From assembly GCA_964574215.1 (NCBI GenBank), contig CAZNLR010000023.1:10141-74140 (forward strand): a stretch of 64,000 bases of DNA, in the 5' to 3' direction. The position numbers and the translations under genes were made by a program. The notes under the pieces were generated by a model, which saw only the letters and a list, made by a program, of their open reading frames with translations, made no database searches and was not told the DNA's origin. The stretch comes from GCA-2725625 sp964574215. GTDB lineage: Bacteria; Pseudomonadota; Alphaproteobacteria; Rhodospirillales; UBA2165. Below, one piece after another: positions 1 through 7,941 of the stretch (position 1 is its first letter; every line of letters starts with the position of its first letter).

Positions 1-1226
1 AGTTGGCCAGTCATCAGTTAAAGGAAGCCAGGCAGGCCGGTGAAGATGCCGAAATCACCCTGGTGTCCATGCCGGAAATCGACGAGTTGAGGGAACGTCT
101 CGACGATGATGCCGAAAAATCGCTTATGGATACAGTCAGCGCCTCGCTCCGGGCCAATTCCATCAACGGTGATTCGGCGGCCGTCGTCGGCGACGGCAAG
201 TACGCCTTGGTGCACGATGCATCATTAGACGTCGAAGATATCCAGACGCAGTTGACGGAAGTCACCAAGGAGATCGATCCCGAAGGAGAGGGCATTACCG
301 CCGAAACAGCGACCCTCGATGTCGGTGACGACGCCATCGACAATGAAGATCTGGCCAACGGACTGGTCTACGCCATCACCAAATTCAGGGACACCAAGGG
401 CGCCGATTTCAGCCTGGAGAACTTCACCACCAATCTGTCCTCCATGGTAGGACAGGCCATGAACTCGGTGCAGAGTTTCAAGGAAGTGGTGGAGGACGGA
501 AAATTCAATGTCGCCTTCCATCCCATCATCAATATCAAGACCGGGGTTATTCACCACTATGAGGCTCTGGTGCGGTTCCACCATTCGAAGGAAGGGGAAT
601 CGCCTTACGAATATATCACCTTCGCCGAGGAGGTCGGCCTGATCTGGCAGTTCGATCTTGCCATGGCCAAAAAAGTGGTCGAATGGCTGTCCAAGCATAA
701 AAGCAAGAAATACGCGGTGGCGGTGAACATATCGGGCAATTCCATCACCAACTTGACTTATCTGGCGCAGCTTCACCAGCTGTTGAAGACCAATATCTGG
801 GCGCGCGGCAAGCTCCTGTTCGAGATCACCGAATCCTCGCGTATCGCCGATCTGGAGGCCGCCAACAAGTTCTTCCAGACCCTGCGCGGCGAAGGCTATG
901 AAGTCTGTCTGGACGATTTCGGCGCCGGGGCGGCCAGTTTTCAGTATCTGGCGAGCCTGGAAGTGGATGTGGTCAAACTCGACGGCAGCGCCGTTAAAAA
1001 TGCCCTCAAAGCAAAAAAAGGGACCGCCTTTCTGTCGGCCCTGGCCCGTCTCTGCAAGGATATCGGTGTCGAAACCATTGCCGAAATGATCGACGACGAA
1101 ACAACCCTTAAATTCGTCAGTAAATGCGGTGTCGACTTTGCTCAGGGGTTCCTGTTCGGCGAACCGTCGACGGAGATCGAAAAGTTCGAAGATTCTGGCC
1201 GAATCGTGCGCAGCAGCGTCGCTTGA
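1..1226 (+). CDS. EAL-domain protein, c-di-GMP phosphodiesterase (5' end outside window)
   Basis: The reading frame is open from the window edge, so the true start may lie upstream; the first possible start is a TTG at base 3. The N-terminal half (about 160 residues) is acidic and I do not recognise a domain in it. The C-terminal half is an EAL domain: YEALVRF has the signature Glu near residue 187, followed by VAVNISGN, FEITESS, LDDFGAG (Asp304-Asp305), VKLDG and ETIAEM. These supply the metal and substrate residues of active c-di-GMP phosphodiesterases, so activity is expected. A GGDEF diguanylate cyclase follows 62 bp downstream on the same strand, so the two probably form an opposing enzyme pair. 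No signal peptide is seen; the protein is probably cytoplasmic. Confidence 0.88.
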   Translation, partial: LASHQLKEARQAGEDAEITLVSMPEIDELRERLDDDAEKSLMDTVSASLRANSINGDSAAVVGDGKYALVHDASLDVEDIQTQLTEVTKEIDPEGEGITAETATLDVGDDAIDNEDLANGLVYAITKFRDTKGADFSLENFTTNLSSMVGQAMNSVQSFKEVVEDGKFNVAFHPIINIKTGVIHHYEALVRFHHSKEGESPYEYITFAEEVGLIWQFDLAMAKKVVEWLSKHKSKKYAVAVNISGNSITNLTYLAQLHQLLKTNIWARGKLLFEITESSRIADLEAANKFFQTLRGEGYEVCLDDFGAGAASFQYLASLEVDVVKLDGSAVKNALKAKKGTAFLSALARLCKDIGVETIAEMIDDETTLKFVSKCGVDFAQGFLFGEPSTEIEKFEDSGRIVRSSVA

Positions 1227-1288
1227 CCAGGGCCCATTAATCCGGTCATATACCCCCGGAATTTCTTTGCAAACAATGGTTTAACCGG

Positions 1289-2989
1289 ATGAGCGACCTC
1301 AACCATATTGAGCTGTCTGAAGTCTTGCCGCTGGAAGTGCGGGAAGCGCTCGTAAAATCGCCGGAAACCATTCTGGAAACCTATCCCGATAGCGCTGTCT
1401 TGGTCGGCGGCGACGGCAATGTGCTGTCCAACAACCACAAAGGCGCGCTGCTTGCCGAAGTGATCGCCGAATCTTTCAACTTAAAAAAAGGCAACGAGCT
1501 AACGTCGTTGATCAACGAGGCCATCGACGGTGAAGGCGCCAATCTGGACGCCGTCAATCTCGATGACGATCAGCAAATCGATATTACCGCCGTCCCGTTA
1601 ATCAAAGGACAGGCGGTATTGGTGTTCGGCCGCGACCATACGTTTGAGCACAATATGTTCGCGGCATTGATCGAATCCCGGGCCCGCTACAAGGATCTGG
1701 TGGAAATATCGTCGGACTTCTCCTGGGAACTGGGTCCCGACGGTAATTTTTCCTTTGTTTCAACCGGGGGCGCCATGGGCTATGGGGCGGACGAAATCGT
1801 CGGCCAGTCTCCGGAAAACTTCTTCAGTCTGCCGGTCGAATCGAAAGAAACGACTCCATTTGTCAGAACTGATAAATGTAACGACATCGAAGTCGAAATG
1901 AAAAGCGCCGACGGCAGTATCGCCAGCCTCCTGGTTTCGTCGTTGCCCCTGTTTGATGAATTGGGCAGTTGGCGAGGCTCCCGAGGAATTTGCCGGGATA
2001 TTACGGAACACACACAGCAACGATTGGCGCTCGACGAAGCGCGCATGCGGGAGATACTTTTAAAACATCTCGTCGGTATTATCCGGGATGAAGTGGATCC
2101 GTTAAAAACTCTGACCGGGTCGATCAAATACATCGTCCGCGCCTCCAGCTTCAGCGGATGCAAGGTTTTTAAGCGCGATGAGTTCTCTTCCAAGGGAGAA
2201 CTGTTTGTGATGGCTGCCGAGTATGGGGAGAAAGAAGCCAGCCCACCCGATGATCAAATTATTCCTATGTTTGAAACCGCTAATGGAACGTTGCCGGTTG
2301 CCGGTGAGGGATGGAGCGGCCTGTTGGCGCCGACCGGATACCGGGAACATATCAATGGCGCCATTTGTGTCTGGCGGGGGGATGGAACAACCGATTGGAC
2401 GGATGGGGAAGTGGCTTTGGTGGACGCCGTCGCAGGCCAACTGGGAATCGCCATCGAGCGGGTTACCCAGCATGAACGCATTGTCCATCTTTCGAGGACA
2501 GACGAATTGACCGGTCTCCTGAACCGGCGCGCCTTTTTGGAAGAGGAATTGCCCCGGCGGATGGAGCGCCTTGTCCATGCCGGATTACCGGCAGCCTTAT
2601 TTTTCGTCGACCTGGATAACTTTAAAAGGGTTAATGACGTGCACGGCCATCATATGGGCGACGAAGTATTGATCCGGCTATCACGATTTTTGGAAAAGCA
2701 CTCCCGTCCGGGCGACGCCGTGGGGCGTTTCGGCGGGGACGAGTTCGCCATGTGGCTGGACGGTATGGACGCCGACCGGGCCAAGGAACGTGTCGAACTA
2801 ATGATCGAGGACAGCGAGGAATTCAGAGAATATTCGGGCGACGACGATCACCCGCTGGGCATTTCCGTCGGCGTGGCCATGTTTGATTCTAAAACTGGTG
2901 ACACCATCGAAGAACTCGTCCGCCAGGCCGACCAGGCCATGTATGAAGTCAAGCGTGGCGGTAAGGGCGGATTTTTAATCGCGCGTTGA
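1289..2989 (+). CDS. Diguanylate cyclase with PAS and GAF-like sensor regions
   Basis: A 566-residue protein that should make c-di-GMP from two GTP. After about 130 unassigned residues comes a PAS domain (about 135-245, beginning ARYKDLVEISSDFSWELG). A GAF-like region follows (about 265-395, ending in the GQLGIAIERV helix). The C-terminal GGDEF domain starts at RTDELTGLLNRRAF. The active-site motif is a canonical GGDEF at residues 482-486. An RPGD sequence at 473-476, five residues upstream of it, fits the RxxD inhibitory site, so product feedback is likely. No membrane segment is seen, so the signal is probably cytoplasmic. It lies just downstream of the EAL gene, and a c-di-GMP riboswitch occurs far to the right in this window. 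Confidence 0.92.
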   Translation: MSDLNHIELSEVLPLEVREALVKSPETILETYPDSAVLVGGDGNVLSNNHKGALLAEVIAESFNLKKGNELTSLINEAIDGEGANLDAVNLDDDQQIDITAVPLIKGQAVLVFGRDHTFEHNMFAALIESRARYKDLVEISSDFSWELGPDGNFSFVSTGGAMGYGADEIVGQSPENFFSLPVESKETTPFVRTDKCNDIEVEMKSADGSIASLLVSSLPLFDELGSWRGSRGICRDITEHTQQRLALDEARMREILLKHLVGIIRDEVDPLKTLTGSIKYIVRASSFSGCKVFKRDEFSSKGELFVMAAEYGEKEASPPDDQIIPMFETANGTLPVAGEGWSGLLAPTGYREHINGAICVWRGDGTTDWTDGEVALVDAVAGQLGIAIERVTQHERIVHLSRTDELTGLLNRRAFLEEELPRRMERLVHAGLPAALFFVDLDNFKRVNDVHGHHMGDEVLIRLSRFLEKHSRPGDAVGRFGGDEFAMWLDGMDADRAKERVELMIEDSEEFREYSGDDDHPLGISVGVAMFDSKTGDTIEELVRQADQAMYEVKRGGKGGFLIAR

Positions 2990-3006
2990 TTAGCCTTACA
3001 TTTTAT

Positions 3007-3230
3007 GCCCCTCAGGCGCCGGGCGTTCGCTCCGCTCTCTTGGCTTACGCGCCATCAGGCGCGGCGCGCAGTCGCGCTTACAAAAGTCCAAAAGGACTTT
3101 TGGAACAAAACGTTTACTGCGAAATCTCCAATCCAAAGTTCCTTTCAGAACTTTGGCAAGCGCGACTGCGCATCGGCGCTGATGCGCCGTAAGCCAAGGG
3201 TTCGGAGAACCCGCCCGGCGTTTGAGGGGC
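3007..3230. repeat. Palindromic intergenic element, copy 1 (about 224 bp)
   Basis: The two ends, GCCCCTCA and TGAGGGGC, are exact inverted repeats, and the arms of about 80 bp stay imperfectly complementary. The core holds two further small hairpins: AAAGTCC/GGACTTTT near 3083-3103 and CCAAAGTTC/GAACTTTGG near 3134-3157. A second copy lies at 60238-60460 in the opposite orientation, which shows only from the core. No transposase is present and the short open frames inside are by-products of the palindrome. It resembles a MITE or large REP-type element. It sits between the GGDEF gene (plus) and the end of argB (minus), where it could act as a transcription barrier. Confidence 0.85.
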
Positions 3231-3253
3231 AATAAATTGTACCAGGTACAATT

Positions 3254-4162
3254 TTAAGCAGACTCGATTAATGTTCCCGCACCGTGTTCGGTGAATAACT
3301 CCAGGAGAAGGGCGTGGGGCACCCGTCCGTCGATGATGACCGCTGCATCGACGCCGTCGTCGACAGCATCGAGGCAGGTCTCGATCTTGGGAATCATGCC
3401 ACCGCTGATGGTGCCGTCGCTGATCATTTTGCGCGCCCGCTTGGCGTCCATTTTTTCGATCAGATTGCCGTCCTCGTCCAGGACCCCCGGTACGTCGGTC
3501 AGGAGTAAAAGCCGTTTGGCGGCCATGGCGGCGGCGATGGCGCCGGCTGCCGTGTCGGCGTTGATATTATAGGTTTCCCCTTTGGACCCGGCGCCGATGG
3601 GTGCGATTACCGGTATCATGTCGGTCTCCTTGAAGACCTCAAGCACATGGGTGGTGATGCTTTCGGGCTCTCCGACGAAGCCGAGATCAAGAATTTTTTC
3701 GATGTTGGAATCCGGATCCCGTTGGGTGCGCCGGATTTTCGATGCCTGGATCAGTTTACCGTCCTTGCCCGACAGGCCGACGGCGAAGCCCCCGGCATTG
3801 TTGATGGAGGAGGACACCTGCTTGTTGATGGACCCCGCCAGCACCATTTCCACCACCTCGACCGTATCGGCATCGGTCACCCGGAGACCTTCGACAAAGG
3901 AAGACTTGATTTTTAGCCGGTCAAGCATGCCGGCGATCTGGGGACCGCCGCCATGAACGATAATGGGATGAATACCCACATGTTTGAGCAGCACGATGTC
4001 ATTGGCGAACAGTTTCGCCAAGTCGTCATCGCCCATTGCATGGCCGCCATATTTGACAACGAAAGTCTCTCCCGCGTGCCGCCGCATATAGGGCAGCGCC
4101 TCGGAGAGGGTTTTGGCCTGCTTCAGCCAATCATCCTTCGTTTTGCTCGTGCTCTCGTTCAT
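3254..4162 (-). CDS. argB: Acetylglutamate kinase
   Basis: Phosphorylates N-acetylglutamate in the second step of arginine biosynthesis; cytoplasmic. The 302-residue length is normal. Amino acid kinase motifs are clear: FVVKYGGHAM near residue 34, VHGGGPQI near 70 for substrate binding, and the INADTAAGAIAAAM segment near 200. The start ATG follows AGCAGAGG in the leader. It is the last gene of the leftward rpmH-rnpA-yidD-yidC-engB-argB group, an order typical of Alphaproteobacteria, about 60 bp after engB. The palindromic element copy 1 lies immediately beyond its stop. Confidence 0.96.
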   Translation of the reverse strand: MNESTSKTKDDWLKQAKTLSEALPYMRRHAGETFVVKYGGHAMGDDDLAKLFANDIVLLKHVGIHPIIVHGGGPQIAGMLDRLKIKSSFVEGLRVTDADTVEVVEMVLAGSINKQVSSSINNAGGFAVGLSGKDGKLIQASKIRRTQRDPDSNIEKILDLGFVGEPESITTHVLEVFKETDMIPVIAPIGAGSKGETYNINADTAAGAIAAAMAAKRLLLLTDVPGVLDEDGNLIEKMDAKRARKMISDGTISGGMIPKIETCLDAVDDGVDAAVIIDGRVPHALLLELFTEHGAGTLIESA

Positions 4163-4224
4163 CCTCTGCTTAAGTCCCTGATTCGCAATGTGATTTCAAG
4201 AATTCCACCTGGAATGTAGACCAA

Positions 4225-4890
4225 CTAACCTGAAATTGCGAGTGCTGCAAGCACGGCGCGCATTTCTTCGATACCGAAATTCTTGGCGGCGCTGGTGGTC
4301 AGGATATCCGGATGAGCCGCGACGTGGGAGGATATCTCCTTGGTGGTCTTCGCCAGCAGCTTATCCATCGTCCCTTTTTTGATCTTGTCACATTTGGTCA
4401 GAACGATCTGATAGGAGACAGCAGTGGTGTCCATCAGCTTCATGGTTTCCCGGTCATTGTCCTTCAGGCCATGCCGGGCATCGATCAGCAGGCACACCCG
4501 GCGCAACTGCGCCCGTCCCGACAGATACAGTTTTATGAGGTCGTTCCACTCGGCAACGGCGCTTTTGGACGCCTTGGCATAGCCGTACCCCGGCAGATCG
4601 GCCAGCATCAGACGATGGCCGAGATCGAAAAAATTGATCTGCTGGGTGCGCCCCGGCGTGTTCGATGTCCGGGCCAGGGATTTATGATTGGTGAGGGCGT
4701 TAATCAGGCTCGATTTACCCACATTGGANNNNNNNNNNCGGCCGGCAAAGGCGATCTCCGGCAATTCGGTCAGCGGCAACTGATCGAAATCGGTGGCGCC
4801 GATGGTGAATTCGCAGGACTGGGCGAACAGCAGCCGGCCGCCTTCCAAATCGAGCGTACTTTGATTGCCGTCGACGGAACCGGTCGCCAT
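4225..4890 (-). CDS. engB: Ribosome biogenesis GTPase EngB/YsxC (contains a 10-N run)
   Basis: A TrmE-Era-EngA-EngB-type GTPase needed for assembly of the large ribosomal subunit. The G1 motif (SNVGKSSL), the G2 Thr region (SLARTSNTPGRTQQ), G3 (DLPGYGYA) and G4 (LTKCDK) are present. Ten Ns at 4729-4738 fall directly before SNVGKSS. The first affected codon reads CGN, which is Arg whatever the missing base, and the family motif is G-R-S-N-V-G-K-S. So only one of the ten Ns is needed and the other nine look like padding; the true protein is then about 218 residues rather than 221. It sits between yidC and argB as in other Alphaproteobacteria. Confidence 0.93.
   Translation of the reverse strand: MATGSVDGNQSTLDLEGGRLLFAQSCEFTIGATDFDQLPLTELPEIAFAGXXXXSNVGKSSLINALTNHKSLARTSNTPGRTQQINFFDLGHRLMLADLPGYGYAKASKSAVAEWNDLIKLYLSGRAQLRRVCLLIDARHGLKDNDRETMKLMDTTAVSYQIVLTKCDKIKKGTMDKLLAKTTKEISSHVAAHPDILTTSAAKNFGIEEMRAVLAALAISG
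4729..4738. other. Assembly gap (10 Ns) in engB
   Basis: Ten consecutive undetermined bases. The flanking codons and the EngB G1 motif indicate that about one base, not ten, is really missing. Confidence 0.97.
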
Positions 4891-4920
4891 GAGCTTGGTC
4901 CCCCAAAAAAAGTCGGTTGC

Positions 4921-6694
4921 TTAGCTATTACCCGGTGTTGGTGCTTTGCCGCCGCCGATCTGCACACCGGCTTTCCGCATGATGACATATTGCTGCAAAA
5001 TCGACAGGGCATTATTCCAGGCCCAATAGATCACCAATCCCGCCGGAAAACGGGCCAGCATAAACGTGAACATGATCGGCAGGAACATGAAAATTTTCGC
5101 CTGCATGGGATCGGGGGGTGGCGGGTTCAGTTTTTGCTGCATAAACATGGTGACGCCCATGATGATCGGCCAGACGCCGATTGCCAGAATTTCCGGCGGT
5201 GTCCAGGGAATGGCGCCGAACAGATTTACCGGGGTCAAGGGGTCGGCCGCGGACAAATCCTTGATCCAGCCGTAAAAAGGCGCGTGGCGCATCTCGATGG
5301 TGACGAACACCACTTTGTAACACCGGTATCTGCGGCAGGATCGGCAGGCAGCCCGACGCCGGGTTGGCTTTTTCCCGTTTGTAGAGCGCCATCACTTCCT
5401 GGTTCATGCGAGTCCGGTCTTCCTTGAAGCGCTCCCGGATTTTGACCATCTCGGGCTGCAACAGTTTCATTTTGCTCATGGCCCGGTAGGATTTGTTGGC
5501 CAGCGGGAAAAAGGCCAATTTGATCAGGACCGTCAGCAGCAGGATGGAAAGACCCATATTACCGAGGTGATCGGTGAAATAGATCAGGGCGAAAAAGATC
5601 GGTTTGGTGAGAAATTCAAACCAGCCCCAATCGATGGCCAGGTCGAAGCGGGAAATATTCAGATTGTCCCGGTAATCCAAAATCAGGGGTGCTTCCTTAG
5701 CGCCGGCAAAAAATTTGTTTTTGGTTTCCGAAAATCCACCCGCCGGTATGACCATGGCGCCGCCGCGGTAATCCACCTGATAGGTATTTAACTTATTCTG
5801 CACCTGGTCGCTAAAACGCGTATCGGCGGCAGATTTCTGATCGGGAATCAGCGCCGTCATCCAATATTTGTCGGTGATGCCGATCCAGCCGCCGGTTGAT
5901 TTACTTTGGATGACTTTCGATTCCTGGATTTCATCGTAATCGACTTCTTTGAGAACACCATCGAAAACGCCCAGCAGGCCTTCATGGAGAATATAGAAGT
6001 CTGTGATTTCCGGCGTTCCCGTCCGCGATATGCGGCCGAAAGGATAAACCGTCGCCGGCTTGTCGCCTTGGTTTTCCACCCGCTGGGTGATGGAGAACAT
6101 ATAGTTGGCGTCCAGTTCCAGCGTTTGGGTGAATTTGACGCCGTCGCCATTGATCCAGGTCAGGTTGACCGGCGTTTCGGGAGTCAGAGTATTTTTATCG
6201 GCCTGCCACGCCGTATTGGCGTCCGGCACTTTGGTATCGGCGGAAACCCAGCCAAAATCAGCGTAATAAGGTTTGGGGGCGCCAAAGGGCAACAGCAATG
6301 AAATCTTGTCGCTGTCTTCCTCAATGGTTTCCCGGTAGTCGGTCAGGGTTAAATCGTCGAACCGGGCGCCGGTCAGGGAGACCGAACCGCTCAGACGTGA
6401 CGACTGAATCTTGATGCGGGGCGATTTCTCCATGGCCGCTTTGCGTTGAGCCGCCTCGGCCACGGCCGGCACGGGTGCTGCGGCGCCGGGAACGGGAACG
6501 GCCTGGCCGGCACCCTTGCCATCCTGAATGCCGGGGGCGTCCGGCGTGGTGGGTGTTGTTCCGGGTTGTCCGGCGACGGTCGCGTCAGCGGAATCCTGGC
6601 TTGGCGGTGGCATTTGATCGATGGCGTAAAACTGCCAGCCGATCATAATGATCGCCGAAAGTACGATAGCCAGAATCAGGTTCTTTTGATCCAT
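4921..6694 (-). pseudogene. yidC: Membrane protein insertase YidC, frame broken near 5320
   Basis: YidC inserts and folds inner-membrane proteins. From the ATG at 6694 the frame runs through the N-terminal membrane anchor, a Pro/Ala-rich linker, the periplasmic domain (about residues 100-350) and the first conserved transmembrane helices to GCLPILPQIPV. It then switches frame at about 5319-5321. The rest continues in another frame from YKVVFVTIEMRHAPF down to the stop at 4921. Family members read roughly PVFFALYKV here, so FFAL is missing and only one base stands in its place. The net loss is about 11 bases, which fits the frame change. YidC is normally essential, so an assembly or consensus error is more likely than real loss. 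yidD lies just upstream. Confidence 0.9.
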
Positions 6695-6742
6695 TATTCT
6701 TCGTTCCTAAACCAGCTTCCCGGCCAATTTCCCGAAAAAAGC

Positions 6743-7114
6743 CTATTTTCCAATTTGAGGCCTATCCGCCCCATGCGTCGCCGTCTCGGATTTTGTCATC
6801 GGAGGATTACGATTTGCGCGCCCGGTATATCCGGGTAGGTCGCCTTCTGCAACAGGCTTTTCAAGGGTCTCGTCAGCACTGGGATGGGGAACCGGATCAA
6901 ATCCGCTGGTGCCCCAAGGGTGACAACGGAAAATTCGCTTAATGCCGTACCAGCCACCCCTGAGGGGACCATGAATGACCACCGCTTCCAAAGCGTATTC
7001 GGAGCAGGTGGGCAGGTGGCGGCAACTGCCGGGCAAAACCGGTGAAATTGCTAACTGGTAGACGCGGATTAACCCCCGCATCACCCACGCCAAAGCTGAG
7101 GACAATATCTTCAT
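6743..7114 (-). CDS. yidD: Membrane protein insertion efficiency factor YidD
   Basis: A small inner-membrane-associated protein that helps YidC-dependent insertion. The N-terminal amphipathic segment and the family core PVLPGSCRHLPTCSEYA with two Cys, then GGWYGIKRIFRCHPW, are diagnostic. The 123-residue length includes a C-terminal tail of about 40 residues after FDPVPHP that is poorly conserved in the family. It lies between rnpA (5 bp upstream) and yidC (48 bp downstream) on the minus strand, the standard order. Confidence 0.95.
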   Translation of the reverse strand: MKILSSALAWVMRGLIRVYQLAISPVLPGSCRHLPTCSEYALEAVVIHGPLRGGWYGIKRIFRCHPWGTSGFDPVPHPSADETLEKPVAEGDLPGYTGRANRNPPMTKSETATHGADRPQIGK

Positions 7115-7119
7115 GTTCC

Positions 7120-7557
7120 TTATCCGGGTTCGCCTGGTGCACTTATTTTTTGCGCACCAAGTTTTTCCAGGGCTTTTTCCAAATCTTGTTCCAAAGAGGA
7201 AAACCGTCTTTTCAAGGCTTTGTGCCGGCCGATTATAACGTAATCCCGATTATTTGGCGTATATTGCGGGACGATATTCTCGGCGGCCTCGCGCAAGCGT
7301 CGGCGTACACGGTTGCGCACCACGGCGTTTCCCACTTTGCGGCTGACGGTAAACCCAACCCGCAAGGGAAGATCCGCTTCTTTCGCATCGTGTTCCCGCA
7401 TTTGCAGGACCAGACCCGGCGTGGAGAATTTTTGGCGCGTTTTTGCGACCCGAAGAAATTCGGGACGTGTTTTCAATCGTGTAATTGGGCGTCCGATAGG
7501 AGGCTTTGCCCGGGAGGCTACTGGGGAGGCTACTGGGGAGGCTACTGGGGAGGCCAC
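7120..7557 (-). CDS. rnpA: Ribonuclease P protein component
   Basis: Protein subunit of RNase P, which trims tRNA 5' leaders together with the catalytic RNA. The RNP-type motif VGNAVVRNRVRRRLREA near the centre and RLKTRPEFLRVAK near the N-terminus identify it. A longer frame runs up to 7662 but overlaps rpmH in another frame. I chose GTG at 7557, 16 bp after the rpmH stop; TTG at 7476, giving MKTRPEFL, is an alternative. With the GTG start the N-terminus is VASPVASPVASPVASR, encoded by a 12-bp tandem repeat, which is unusual for this short conserved protein. Confidence 0.9.
   Translation of the reverse strand: MASPVASPVASPVASRAKPPIGRPITRLKTRPEFLRVAKTRQKFSTPGLVLQMREHDAKEADLPLRVGFTVSRKVGNAVVRNRVRRRLREAAENIVPQYTPNNRDYVIIGRHKALKRRFSSLEQDLEKALEKLGAQKISAPGEPG
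7512..7557. repeat. 12-bp tandem repeat at the 5' end of rnpA
   Basis: The unit GGAGGCTACTGG (plus strand) is repeated three times, with a fourth diverged unit (GGAGGCCACGAC). On the minus strand it encodes V-A-S-P repeats at the start of rnpA. Confidence 0.9.
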
Positions 7558-7573
7558 GACGGCACCCCGCAGG

Positions 7574-7708
7574 CTATGCGGACAGGCGCTTGCGACCCTT
7601 GGCGCGGCGTTTGGCCAATATACGGCGGCCATTGGCAGTCGCCATGCGCGAGCGGAAGCCATGACGGCGTTTACGCACGAGGTTGCTCGGTTGGAATGTA
7701 CGTTTCAC
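7574..7708 (-). CDS. rpmH: 50S ribosomal protein L34
   Basis: Reading the minus strand from GTG at 7708 gives a 44-residue Arg/Lys-rich protein. It begins MKRTFQPSNLVRKRRHGF, continues RMATANGRRIL and ends GRKRLSA, which is the universally conserved L34 sequence. The gene is short and has a GTG start, so simple ORF searches miss it. It is the first gene of the rpmH-rnpA-yidD-yidC-engB-argB group. Confidence 0.97.
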   Translation of the reverse strand: MKRTFQPSNLVRKRRHGFRSRMATANGRRILAKRRAKGRKRLSA

Positions 7709-7812
7709 TGAATTTCTCCGAAATTTTCCGGCGTTAATTAGCGCCCGGGATTAACGCAGGCCCGGTGTATACGGTTTTGCGCCTGCCAAGTCAACGCCGG
7801 ACAGCCAATTTA

Positions 7813-7829
7813 TTGTGATTCTATATCAC
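7813..7829. promoter_or_regulatory. Inverted repeat GTGAT-N5-ATCAC between rpmH and the TVP38 gene
   Basis: TTGTGATTCTATATCAC lies about 110 bp upstream of both divergent genes. It is nearly identical to the 16-base site at 53527-53542, differing by one extra T in the spacer. CRP/FNR-family half sites look like this, but the five-base spacer here is not standard. Confidence 0.4.
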
Positions 7830-7941
7830 GCAATGGTGACTAGCCGGTGAGCCGAAAATTTCATTACATACAGCAGCAAGCGATTTACTTACGGGATTTA
7901 TGTGGCACACTGAATAACCAGGACCAATCGATATAAATCAG

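Noticed and set aside
2986..3235. Overlapping open frames of 65-80 codons on both strands in the palindromic element
   Set aside because: They arise from the palindrome itself, have no ribosome site or family resemblance, and are mirrored in copy 2.
5311..5335. Programmed ribosomal frameshift in yidC
   Set aside because: No slippery heptamer is seen and four conserved residues are missing at the junction, so a sequence deletion explains it better.
4312..5427. Long plus-strand open frame opposite engB and yidC
   Set aside because: It is antisense to conserved genes and crosses the N run; the composition is that of a shadow frame.
7512..7557. Short direct repeats suggesting a CRISPR array
   Set aside because: Units are 12 bp with no spacers, inside rnpA, and no cas gene is present.
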